Made by a program: the position numbers and the translations under genes. From Catenovulum sp052056295 (GTDB lineage: Bacteria; Pseudomonadota; Gammaproteobacteria; Enterobacterales; Alteromonadaceae), in assembly GCF_052056295.1 (NCBI RefSeq), contig NZ_CP182493.1, forward strand, positions 2,542,001 to 2,606,000: a DNA stretch of 64,000 bases, given 5' to 3'. The notes beneath the pieces are model-generated. The model was not told the origin of the DNA. It searched no databases and saw only the letters and a program-made list of their open reading frames with translations. This document shows, in pieces, positions 1 to 8,008 of the stretch (its first letter is position 1; every line of letters begins with the position of its first letter).

Positions 1-2
1 GT

Positions 3-2225
3 CGAGTGGTTGGGCATAAAGATGGTTTTGGTTTTGTTAGTCTACCCAAAGGGCAAAAAGATTTATATTTAGCGCAAGGCCAAATGGCGACCGTATTACA
101 TGGGGATTTAGTTTTAGCCAAAGCTTTGGGCAGTGATAACCGCGGACGTAAAGAAGGCCGGGTTGTACGTGTATTACAGCCACGTAATGAATCTATTGTT
201 GGACGTATTTTTATTGAACATGGCATTGCTTATGTGATGCCAGATGACAGCCGCATTAGCCAAGAAATAATTGTTGCCAACGAGCATAAAAACGGTGCTC
301 GCAGCGGCCAAATGGTAGTGGTTACTTTATTAACTCGCCCAAATAAAAAAATGAACGCCACTGGCAAGATCACTGAAGTATTAGGTGAACATATGGCGCC
401 AGGTATGGAAATTGAAATTGCTTTGCGCAAATACGAAATTCCACACGAATGGCCAAATGCAGTTTTAAAAGCGGCAGAGCGAGTGCCAGAATTTGTTGGT
501 GAAAAAGACAAGTTAGACAGAGTTGATTTACGCGAATTACCCTTATTGACGATAGATGGCGAAGACGCGCGTGACTTTGACGATGCAGTTTTTTGTCAGC
601 GGAAAAAGTCAGGTGGCTGGCGTTTATGGGTGGCAATTGCCGATGTCAGTTATTATGTGCGCCCGAAAACTGCGTTAGATGCAGAAGCTCAACTACGTGG
701 CACTTCAGTTTATTTCCCTGATCAAGTTGTACCTATGCTGCCAGAGCAACTGTCGAATGGTTTATGTTCGTTAAACCCACAAGTTGACCGTTTATGTATG
801 GTTTGTGAAATGACCGTCAGTGAGCAGGGGCGTTTGTCAGGTTATCAGTTTTACCAAGCTGTGATGAATTCACACGCTAGGCTGACCTACAACAAAGTTA
901 GCCAAATTTTGCAAGGTGATGAAAAACTCATCGAACGGTATCAAAGCTTAGTGCCGCATCTACAAGAATTACACGCTATGTACAATGCGTTAAAAGACGC
1001 AAGACATCAGCGTGGTGCAATCGAATTTGAAACCGCTGAGCCTAAGTTTATTTTTAACGCGCAGCGCAAAATTGATTCTATTGAGCTGGTGGTGCGCAAT
1101 GATGCGCATAAGCTCATTGAAGAATGTATGATCCAAGCTAACGTTGCTGCCGCTCGATTTATCGCTAAACACGATGGCAATGCTTTATACCGAGTGCACG
1201 ACGCACCAGATGGAGAAAAACTCACTCAATTTGTCCAGTTTCTAGCTGAGCTTGGCATTGAAAGTAATTTCTTCGCTGGTGAAATTAAACCAATACATTT
1301 TAAACAATTAGTTGATCGTATTCAGGGCCGACCAGACCAAGAGCTGATCCAAACCATGTTATTGCGCTCAATGAAACAAGCTGTCTATAGCCCAGACAAC
1401 AATGGCCATTTTGGTTTAGCTTTACCTGCTTATGCCCATTTCACTTCACCAATTCGCCGTTACCCTGATTTAGTGGTACACAGAAGCATTAAAGCCATTT
1501 TGCTCAAACAGAAACAGATGCAAGCAGGTTGTGGTGAACACAGTTATTCGGATGCTGAAGCAGAAGCGCTTGGTATCAATAATTCGATGGCTGAACGTCG
1601 AGCTGATGAGGCGACACGCGATGTTGCTGGCTGGTTGAAATGCGAATTTATGCAAGATCACGTGGGTGATGTATTTAACGGCGTGATTTCTGCTGTGACC
1701 AGCTTTGGTTTTTTTGTTCGATTAGATGATATGCATGTTGAAGGCTTAGTCCATGTAGCTAATCTTGAAAACGACTTTTACATCTACGACAACGCCAAAC
1801 AAAGATTAATCGGTGAACAAAAGCGCAAAGTGTATAAACTCGGTGATGAAGTCACCATCCAAGTTTTGTCGGCTAATTTAGACGAGCGTAAAATCGATTT
1901 TGTTTTATATCAGAGTGATGAAGAAAAACTCAAGCGCAGCCGCAGCTCGAAAGACTCAGAACAAGCGGATAACAAACGCAGTTCAAGTCGGAAAAAATCA
2001 GCGGGCAGTAAAACACAAGCTTTAATGCAGGCTGATGATAAATACCAGCAAAAACGCAGTGAAAAAAGTGATACTTGGCCAGAAAAAAGCGGCAAAGGTA
2101 AAGGTCGCGGCGCAAGCAAAAGTGCTGGTAAAAATTCAAAAAATGCTAGCGGCAAAAAAGCCTCTGGCACAAGTAAAAAACATGCAAAGAAAACCAGCCG
2201 TAAATCGGCTAAAAAGCGGAGATAA
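3..2225 (+). CDS. rnr: Ribonuclease R, 5'-truncated by window edge
   Basis: 3'-to-5' hydrolytic exoribonuclease that degrades structured RNA and takes part in rRNA quality control and mRNA decay. The reading frame is open to the left edge, so the N-terminal helix-turn-helix part lies outside the window; the GTG at position 6 is internal (a cold-shock OB fold continues through VVGHKDGFGF). Counting from that GTG, OB folds occupy about residues 1-150 and the RNB domain about 175-505, with the metal-binding run DGEDARDFDDAV near 183-194. An S1 domain lies at about 555-645. A Lys/Ser-rich low-complexity tail (about 655-739) ends in KKRR, as is typical of RNase R. rlmB starts 3 nt downstream, the rnr-rlmB order known from E. 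coli. Identity is secure; only the 5' end is missing. Confidence 0.97.
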   Translation, partial: RVVGHKDGFGFVSLPKGQKDLYLAQGQMATVLHGDLVLAKALGSDNRGRKEGRVVRVLQPRNESIVGRIFIEHGIAYVMPDDSRISQEIIVANEHKNGARSGQMVVVTLLTRPNKKMNATGKITEVLGEHMAPGMEIEIALRKYEIPHEWPNAVLKAAERVPEFVGEKDKLDRVDLRELPLLTIDGEDARDFDDAVFCQRKKSGGWRLWVAIADVSYYVRPKTALDAEAQLRGTSVYFPDQVVPMLPEQLSNGLCSLNPQVDRLCMVCEMTVSEQGRLSGYQFYQAVMNSHARLTYNKVSQILQGDEKLIERYQSLVPHLQELHAMYNALKDARHQRGAIEFETAEPKFIFNAQRKIDSIELVVRNDAHKLIEECMIQANVAAARFIAKHDGNALYRVHDAPDGEKLTQFVQFLAELGIESNFFAGEIKPIHFKQLVDRIQGRPDQELIQTMLLRSMKQAVYSPDNNGHFGLALPAYAHFTSPIRRYPDLVVHRSIKAILLKQKQMQAGCGEHSYSDAEAEALGINNSMAERRADEATRDVAGWLKCEFMQDHVGDVFNGVISAVTSFGFFVRLDDMHVEGLVHVANLENDFYIYDNAKQRLIGEQKRKVYKLGDEVTIQVLSANLDERKIDFVLYQSDEEKLKRSRSSKDSEQADNKRSSSRKKSAGSKTQALMQADDKYQQKRSEKSDTWPEKSGKGKGRGASKSAGKNSKNASGKKASGTSKKHAKKTSRKSAKKRR

Positions 2226-2228
2226 GCT

Positions 2229-2981
2229 TTGAGCAAATCTGAAATTATTTTTGGCATACATGCAGTAGAGTCATTAATGAATACCCATCCAGAACGATTT
2301 ATTGAACTCTTTTGTTTAAAAGGTCGTCAGGACGATAGAGTAAACAGCATAATCAATTTAGCACGCAAACAAGGCGTGTCTGTCCAGTTTGCTCAACGCA
2401 AAGCGCTTGATGACAAATGTCAAAGCCCACAGCATCAAGGCATAGTTGCACGTGTTCGACCTGCACCTGTGTTAAATGAAAATGATCTAGAAACTTTATT
2501 AGAAAATTTAAACAAACCAGCCTTTTTATTGGTGTTGGATGGTGTGACAGACCCACACAACTTAGGCGCTTGTTTACGTACTGCCGATGCTGCGGGTGTT
2601 GATGCAGTAATAGCACCAAAAGATAAATCTGTTGGCTTAAATGCAACGGCGAAAAAAGTCGCTTGTGGCGCAGCAGAAACGGTACCTTTTATTCAAGTGA
2701 CGAATTTAGCGCGTACACTTAAAGCCATTCAACAAATGGGGGTATGGGTTGTTGGAACGGCAGGCGAAGCCACGCAAGATGTTTATCAAGCAAAGTTGAC
2801 TGGGCCAATTGCCTTAGTGATGGGTGCAGAAGGGGATGGCATGCGCAGGTTGACCCGTGAAACCTGTGATGAGCTGATTTCCATTCCTATGGCAGGCAGT
2901 GTTTCTAGCTTAAATGTAAGTGTTGCCACTGGCGTGACTTTATTTGAAATTGTCCGTCAACGTTTAGCGCACAATTCTTAA
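2229..2981 (+). CDS. rlmB: 23S rRNA (guanosine-2'-O)-methyltransferase RlmB
   Basis: SpoU-family methyltransferase that methylates the 2'-O of G2251 in 23S rRNA. The protein is 250 aa, the normal length. Residues 1-75 form the substrate-binding domain (IIFGIHAVESL), followed by the SPOUT knot with DGVTDPHNLGACLRTADAAG near residue 100, GAEGDGM near 200 and IPMAGSVSSLNVSVATGV near 220, the three SpoU motifs. The start is TTG, supported by GGAG at 2218-2221 with 7 nt spacing inside the rnr 3' end. It is translationally linked to rnr (3-nt gap), as in many gammaproteobacteria. Confidence 0.96.
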   Translation: MSKSEIIFGIHAVESLMNTHPERFIELFCLKGRQDDRVNSIINLARKQGVSVQFAQRKALDDKCQSPQHQGIVARVRPAPVLNENDLETLLENLNKPAFLLVLDGVTDPHNLGACLRTADAAGVDAVIAPKDKSVGLNATAKKVACGAAETVPFIQVTNLARTLKAIQQMGVWVVGTAGEATQDVYQAKLTGPIALVMGAEGDGMRRLTRETCDELISIPMAGSVSSLNVSVATGVTLFEIVRQRLAHNS

Positions 2982-2987
2982 TTTCTC

Positions 2988-3773
2988 TTGGTTAGTTCTG
3001 GGGCATTAGCCAGCAAAAACTATTACAGAAATGGCCAACAATATCGGCAAACAGATGTTAGTTTTGCCGATATCCGTCGCCAATTTGGTTTTAGAGCCAT
3101 TCATATCGGCCGCTGGGTAACTCAACAAGAACAAGCTAAAGCCGCCAACCTTATTTTTGATGCCTTGATGGATTTAGCGACAATTTTGCAAGTGCCGCCG
3201 CAAGTTTTATCTCTGCGCAATACCTTGTCGCTCGCTTTTGGTACTGGTGGTCAACCTGGTGTACAAGCCCATTATGAGTTGAACCGGCACATGTTAGCGC
3301 TGGCTAAAAATGCCGGGGCAGGAGCTTTAGCACATGAATGGTTTCATGCGTTTGATCACTATATAACGGACAAAGTGTTTAAACCGGCTAAACAGAAATT
3401 TGCCTCACATGCTTGGTTATTAGACAGTTGTTTGAATAATCATCCCCTTAACTTGTTGTTAGTTGATATATATAAACAAATCTTTTTGTCAGTTGATGGG
3501 AAGTCTGTCAGCACATTATTTGCCCATTGCGCGCAGGTGGATAAACAACTTGGCCAAGTGTATTACGCTTTACCAGAAGAACTCGCTGCGCGCTGTTTTG
3601 AAGCTTTTGTTCAAGACCATCAATTAAAAAACCAATACCTTGTTAGCGGCACTAAACAAACGCAAGAAGCTAAACTAGGGTTATTTCCAACTGAGCAGCA
3701 TAGGCAAGGTATTAATCATGCTTTTAGCTGTTACTTTGCGCAATTGGGGCGCAGTTTTACTATATGTGCGTAA
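2988..3773 (+). CDS. CLCA_X family protein, putative zinc metalloprotease-like
   Basis: A 261-aa protein resembling what NCBI calls the CLCA_X family of Alteromonadales/Vibrionales (recognised from memory). The central HEWFHAFDHY (near residue 116) is a gluzincin-like HExxH variant in which HEWFH could bind zinc; the preceding GQPGVQAHYELNRHMLALAKNAGAG-like stretch is the family's conserved block. There is no signal peptide or membrane segment, so it is probably cytoplasmic. The TTG start 6 nt after rlmB has no convincing ribosome-binding site, so the start is uncertain and translation may be coupled to rlmB. Catalytic activity and substrate are unknown. Confidence 0.7.
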   Translation: MVSSGALASKNYYRNGQQYRQTDVSFADIRRQFGFRAIHIGRWVTQQEQAKAANLIFDALMDLATILQVPPQVLSLRNTLSLAFGTGGQPGVQAHYELNRHMLALAKNAGAGALAHEWFHAFDHYITDKVFKPAKQKFASHAWLLDSCLNNHPLNLLLVDIYKQIFLSVDGKSVSTLFAHCAQVDKQLGQVYYALPEELAARCFEAFVQDHQLKNQYLVSGTKQTQEAKLGLFPTEQHRQGINHAFSCYFAQLGRSFTICA

Positions 3774-3871
3774 AATAACAGCAGTTTTATGGCAAAAACT
3801 TGTTTAAATGCAAATGTGGTGTTATAAAATCGTAAATTAATTCCCTTCCACTCAGTGTTAGATATTCGTCC

Positions 3872-6679
3872 ATGGAATACACAGACGCATTTTTCGAAAA
3901 AATAGTGCAAAGCGCCCGTTATGGAATATGGGTGATCGATGAATGCTGTATTACCCAATATGTAAATCCAAGCATGGCGAATATGCTTGGTTATCGTGTT
4001 GAACAAATGCTCAATCAACATCTGTTTAATTTTTTAGATGTACAAGGTGTTGAAGCTGCAAAAATTAACTTAGCCCGTCGCCGCCAAGGTTACGAAGAGC
4101 AGCACGAAGCAATTTTCCAACATAAAGAAGGTTATGCTGTTTATACCATGTTGGTTACTTGGCCAGTTTTTGATGAGTCTGGTAATTACAAAGGCGCAAT
4201 CGCAGGTATAGTGGATGATGCTCAGCGACAAACCATGTTGCATGAGTTAACTGAGATAAAAGAAAAACTGCAGTTGTTCGACAAGGTAACACTCGATGGC
4301 ATCATTATTCATCAAGGTGGGCGAATTATAGAGCTCAATGATGCCAGTTGTCGTATGCTTGCAGGTAGTCGCTCTGAATTGATGGAGCGTGATTTCACGG
4401 CTATGTGTGTACCTGAGTCTAAACAATTGGTTATTCAAGCGATGCAAAGTGAAAGCATCAATAAGCTCGAAATAAAAATTCAAACGACTACGGGTAAAGC
4501 GCTCAATATTGAGTGGACCAGTAAACGCATGCTTTACCGAGGCGACTCGGTTCGAGTGAGCGTGCTGCGCAATGTAACTCAGTACCGCCAAGCGCAAACC
4601 GCGTTAGAGCAAATCGAATTAACCAATCAAGCGCTTATTGAAAATGCACCAGAAGCCATTGTTTTATTTGAACCAACCAGTGGCAAAATTCTCCAAGCTA
4701 ACTCTAAATCTCACGCCATTTTTGGTTTAACCGGCCAAAGCATTTACGATTATTCGATTCAAGATTTGTTGGCAGAGCAAGATGGCAAACTTGTTGGTTA
4801 TGGCCATGCGTTTGATAGTTTATTGCAACTCGCCAACTCATGTTTGGCGCCTATGGCAGAAATTAAAATAAAACATGCATCCGGCGCATTAATTGATTGT
4901 GAATTACGTTTGGTGGCTATTCAATGGCAAGGTCGTAGTTTATTACGGGCGTCGTTATTAGATATTCGAGCTCGTAAACAAGCGCAAAGCAAAATGCACC
5001 AATTGTCCAGTGCTTTGGAGCAGAGTGCCGACATGGTGTTGATTACCGACAAACAAGGCACGATCGAATATGTTAACCAAGCAACTATTTTAACCACAGG
5101 TTATAGCCAAGCTGAGTTGATTGGCAGCAAGCCAGATGTGTTTAATTCAGGTCAACATGATAAGTCATTTATAAAAAATTTATGGGCGACTATTTTAAAA
5201 GGGCATGCCTATCGCGACGTACTGACCAATCGCAAAAAAAGTGGTGAAATTTATTACGAAGAAAAAACCATCACGCCTCTGAAAAATGATCAAGGTGAAA
5301 TAACCCACTTTGTTTCAACCGGTAAAGACATTACCGAACGTATGGAAATTCAAGCCAACTTGCGCCACCTAGCTTTCCACGATGTTTTAACTGGTTTACC
5401 AAACCGAGCTTTGTTTAACGACAGACTTAAAACCGGTTGGTTAAATGCTAAACGTCATAGGCAACAAATGGCCTTGTTGTTTTTTGATATCGATCATTTT
5501 AAACGTATTAACGACACTTTAGGCCATGACATCGGCGACGTTTTATTAAAACAGGTCGCGAAAAAACTCAAAAAAGGTTTGCGCGGCAGTGACACAGTTG
5601 CACGTTTGGGTGGTGATGAATTTGCGGTTATTTTAAACGACTGTAAAGACGAAAATGCAATTAGACATACAGCGGAAAAAATTATTCAGTTGATAAACCA
5701 ACCAGTGAAACTCGCAGACCGTGAGTTGTTTGTCACAACGAGTATTGGCATTGCGGTGTATCCACAAGATGGCAAAGACAGCCAAGCGCTACTAAAAAAT
5801 GCTGATGTCGCTATGTATCGCGCCAAAGCCGCTGGACGCAACACTTATATGTTCTATCGCCAAGAAATGAATGCTCATGCGTTTGAACGACTCACCTTAG
5901 AATCAGAATTACACAGAGCTATTCAGCAGCGTGAGTTTGTTTTGTATTACCAGCCTAAGGTTTGTCTACAAACCGGCCATATCTTAGGTGTCGAGGCTTT
6001 ATTGCGCTGGCGTCACCCTAAAATGGGCATTTTGTTACCTGACAAGTTCATTCCTTTATTGGAAGATACAGGATTAATTGTGCCCGTTGGCCAATGGGTG
6101 ATAGAGCAAGCGTTAGCAGATTATACTTATTGGTATCAACAAGGATTACAGCAGGTCAAACTTGCAGTTAATTTATCCCCAACACAATTGAAAGATGTAA
6201 AGTTTGTTGAAACTTTACAGCTTGCGTTAGCTCAACATAAATTGTCCACCAGTTGCCTAGAATTAGAAATAACTGAAAATACCATGATGGAAGATGGTGA
6301 AAAAGCTTTTGTGCTGATGCAACAGCTCAAACAATTGGGTGTGCACTTTTCAATTGATGATTTTGGTACTGGTTATTCTTCTTTGGCTTATTTAAAACGA
6401 TTACCAGTTGAAACTATTAAAATCGACAGGTCGTTTATTCAAGATATTGGCATTGAACAAGAAGATGAAATTATTGTTCGTACTGTTATCGCTATGGCGA
6501 AAAATCTAGGGTATAAAGTTGTCGCTGAAGGGGTAGAAAATCTCGAGCAAGTACGCTTTTTAAAATCGCTTGAGTGTGATGTGGCTCAAGGGTATTTGTT
6601 CAGTCAACCTATTCCCGCCGAAGAGTTAGTTTTACATGTACATGATTTACAGCATCAAGCTGCGGATTTGTGTCATTAA
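3872..6679 (+). CDS. Multi-PAS bifunctional diguanylate cyclase/phosphodiesterase (GGDEF-EAL)
   Basis: A 935-aa cyclic-di-GMP signalling protein with no predicted membrane segment. About four PAS-type sensor domains come first (about 1-120, 130-245, 250-370, 375-495); the fourth ends with the PAC-type run HFVSTGKDITER. The GGDEF domain (about 505-670) has an intact RLGGDEFAVIL at 578-588. The EAL domain (about 685-930) has intact GVEALLRWRHP near 705 and DDFGTGYSSLAYLKRLP near 830. Both catalytic signatures are complete, so both synthesis and hydrolysis of c-di-GMP are possible; the net activity cannot be read from sequence. PAS ligands are unknown. The 3' end overlaps the convergent TIGR02444 gene by 33 bp. 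Confidence 0.93.
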   Translation: MEYTDAFFEKIVQSARYGIWVIDECCITQYVNPSMANMLGYRVEQMLNQHLFNFLDVQGVEAAKINLARRRQGYEEQHEAIFQHKEGYAVYTMLVTWPVFDESGNYKGAIAGIVDDAQRQTMLHELTEIKEKLQLFDKVTLDGIIIHQGGRIIELNDASCRMLAGSRSELMERDFTAMCVPESKQLVIQAMQSESINKLEIKIQTTTGKALNIEWTSKRMLYRGDSVRVSVLRNVTQYRQAQTALEQIELTNQALIENAPEAIVLFEPTSGKILQANSKSHAIFGLTGQSIYDYSIQDLLAEQDGKLVGYGHAFDSLLQLANSCLAPMAEIKIKHASGALIDCELRLVAIQWQGRSLLRASLLDIRARKQAQSKMHQLSSALEQSADMVLITDKQGTIEYVNQATILTTGYSQAELIGSKPDVFNSGQHDKSFIKNLWATILKGHAYRDVLTNRKKSGEIYYEEKTITPLKNDQGEITHFVSTGKDITERMEIQANLRHLAFHDVLTGLPNRALFNDRLKTGWLNAKRHRQQMALLFFDIDHFKRINDTLGHDIGDVLLKQVAKKLKKGLRGSDTVARLGGDEFAVILNDCKDENAIRHTAEKIIQLINQPVKLADRELFVTTSIGIAVYPQDGKDSQALLKNADVAMYRAKAAGRNTYMFYRQEMNAHAFERLTLESELHRAIQQREFVLYYQPKVCLQTGHILGVEALLRWRHPKMGILLPDKFIPLLEDTGLIVPVGQWVIEQALADYTYWYQQGLQQVKLAVNLSPTQLKDVKFVETLQLALAQHKLSTSCLELEITENTMMEDGEKAFVLMQQLKQLGVHFSIDDFGTGYSSLAYLKRLPVETIKIDRSFIQDIGIEQEDEIIVRTVIAMAKNLGYKVVAEGVENLEQVRFLKSLECDVAQGYLFSQPIPAEELVLHVHDLQHQAADLCH

Positions 6680-7141
6680 TATCTCAGCTTGTTGTTTAGG
6701 CAACCTGTGATATTCAACTAACCAATCAAAAGGGACAGATCTTGCCTCGTCTTGTTGGACTTGTTCTGCTTGTTCGTTTGCGCTGTTTAGCGAATCTAAT
6801 ATCAGTTGTTGTTCTAATTGTTCGAACTGTAATTCAGTTTTTAGCAATTGTTGTTTTAGTTGTTGGTAGTTTGGATTTTGCTCTGAGCTGCGCCAGTTGT
6901 AGCGACACTGACGGATAAGTCGCGTGTGTTGTTGGCTAAATTCTTCGAGTTGCTGACTGGTTTGTTCGAGTGTTGTTTGTGTATAGCTGTGGTTTTGTTG
7001 TTGTAAAATAGCTGCTAACAATAGCCAGTTTACATTTGCACCATAGTTATCTTGCCAGCCTAAACATTGTTGCTGTATTTGTTTATTTGCGTATAACTCA
7101 CAAATTATTGGCCAGTATGGGTTTGTGGTGGTGCTGGTCAT
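6647..7141 (-). CDS. TIGR02444 (DUF2390) family protein
   Basis: A 164-aa soluble protein of the TIGR02444/DUF2390 family, found mainly in gammaproteobacteria and of unknown function. The N-terminal PYWPIICELYANKQIQQQCLGWQDNYGANVNWLL region (quoted only as landmarks: a Trp-rich start and the QDxxGANVNxLL run) is the family hallmark. The middle is Gln/Glu-rich and probably helical or coiled. It is oriented tail-to-tail with the GGDEF-EAL gene and overlaps its last 33 bp. Its upstream side is the 867-bp gene-free region with palindromic elements. Family assignment is from memory. Confidence 0.75.
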   Translation of the reverse strand: MTSTTTNPYWPIICELYANKQIQQQCLGWQDNYGANVNWLLLAAILQQQNHSYTQTTLEQTSQQLEEFSQQHTRLIRQCRYNWRSSEQNPNYQQLKQQLLKTELQFEQLEQQLILDSLNSANEQAEQVQQDEARSVPFDWLVEYHRLPKQQAEILMTQIRSLML

Positions 7142-7279
7142 GTGTTTTCCGATTTTTTTCGTTTTGTTTTAGTCAGTGTCGCTGTATGAATTGCTGAAAT
7201 CAAGCCTGTTTGCGCAATATTCAAGCCGCTCTGAAGCATGGTTTTTAAAAGCGCTGCCCGTACTGTGTGATATGCCCAC

Positions 7280-7470
7280 AAGAGCGAGAGCATAACTTTC
7301 GCAAAACCGCTACTCTGGACTCAAGCAAATCTTGAGTAGACTATTCATCCATGAAGGGTAGGCCCTGTCGCCGTCCGTGGCTCCACCTCATCAAACTGCG
7401 AAGCGGTGCTTCGGTTTTGATTCGCCCATGAAAAAGAAATTTTGCTCTAAGTTATTGCTCTAGCTCTTTT
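7280..7470 (-). repeat. Palindromic element E1 (long form)
   Basis: A 191-bp element. The outer inverted arms are at 7280-7306 and 7437-7470 (AAGAGCGAGAGCATAACTT against AAGAGCTAGAGCAATAACTT), so the whole can fold as one long hairpin. Inside are CTCAAGCAAATCTTGAG (about 7320-7336), a hairpin around CGAAGC-GGT-GCTTCG (7399-7413), and two small stems with GGA loops when read on the minus strand: TTCATGGATGAA (7344-7355) and GCCACGGACGGC (7370-7381). A third copy, at 7421-7432, has loop TGGG. The strand given is the one that carries GGA. It shares about 60 bp of interior with E2. Confidence 0.8.
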
Positions 7471-7527
7471 TACTTATTGTGGTGCGGCTTGGATTTATCG
7501 CCGCAAGGTTTGGTACAACCAAGCCCA

Positions 7528-7704
7528 TTGGAAGCATAATTTTCTAAAAACGCTTTGTGAAATACATGCAAATCTTGAGGCGTAATTCGTCCGTGAAGCT
7601 TGGTTCCTGTCGTCATCCATGACTCCACCTCATCAAACTGCGAAGCGGCGCTTCGGTTTTGATTCGCCCATGCCTTTTGAAGTTTTAGAAAATTAGCATT
7701 CCAA
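7528..7704 (-). repeat. Palindromic element E2 (long form)
   Basis: A 177-bp element 57 bp from E1. The arms TTGGAAGCATAATTTTCTAA and (reverse complement) TTGGAATGCTAATTTTCTAA differ from the E1 arms yet still pair with each other. The interior repeats the E1 module with the CGAAGC/GCTTCG hairpin at about 7641-7655. Minus-strand GGA hairpins are GTCATGGATGAC (7612-7623) and TTCACGGACGAA (7586-7597). Confidence 0.8.
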
Positions 7705-7777
7705 CGCTTTATCTAACATTTCTAAGGCTATATTTACCAGGCACCTTCAGTAACGAACTCGCTGCAACTCAGGTGTG

Positions 7778-7892
7778 CATAAGGTATATGGGCGTGTTGC
7801 GAGCAAAACTTCACAAGAGAGGGACATCTTGTGTGAGCGGCTCAGGGATGAGTTAAAAGCGATTTTGCTCGGAATACCCCATATGCCTTATG
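7778..7892 (+). repeat. Palindromic element E3 (short form)
   Basis: A 115-bp element in the opposite orientation to E1 and E2. The arms start CATAAGGTATATGGG and pair with CCCATATGCCTTATG at the right end; next to the loop they become GCGAGCAAAA and TTTTGCTC. The interior has CACAAGA/TCTTGTG enclosing a GGGA-containing loop (about 7812-7833) and CTCAGGGATGAG (7841-7852), a 4-bp stem with loop GGGA, both on the plus strand. Confidence 0.8.
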
Positions 7893-8008
7893 TGAAGAAT
7901 ACTCCGAACATTTGGTGAGTTGTGCGAAATTTCCATGCGACCTGCACTTACCTCTCGAATGGCCTTTCGGCAAGCAAAGGTATTGCTAAATGTTTTGGCC
8001 GAAACTCT

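Larger units (their letters stand above)
7142..8008. other. 867-bp gene-free region filled with palindromic elements
   Basis: No credible gene lies between the TIGR02444 start and the yheS stop. About 500 bp are accounted for by three elements of the palindromic family (7280-7470, 7528-7704, 7778-7892). The left part (about 7200-7279) contains a run TTTTAAAAGCGCTGCCCG that may be a decayed piece of another copy, because the same words flank the copy at 28307. The open frame at 7920-8390 on the plus strand is antisense to yheS and is not taken as a gene. Confidence 0.7.
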
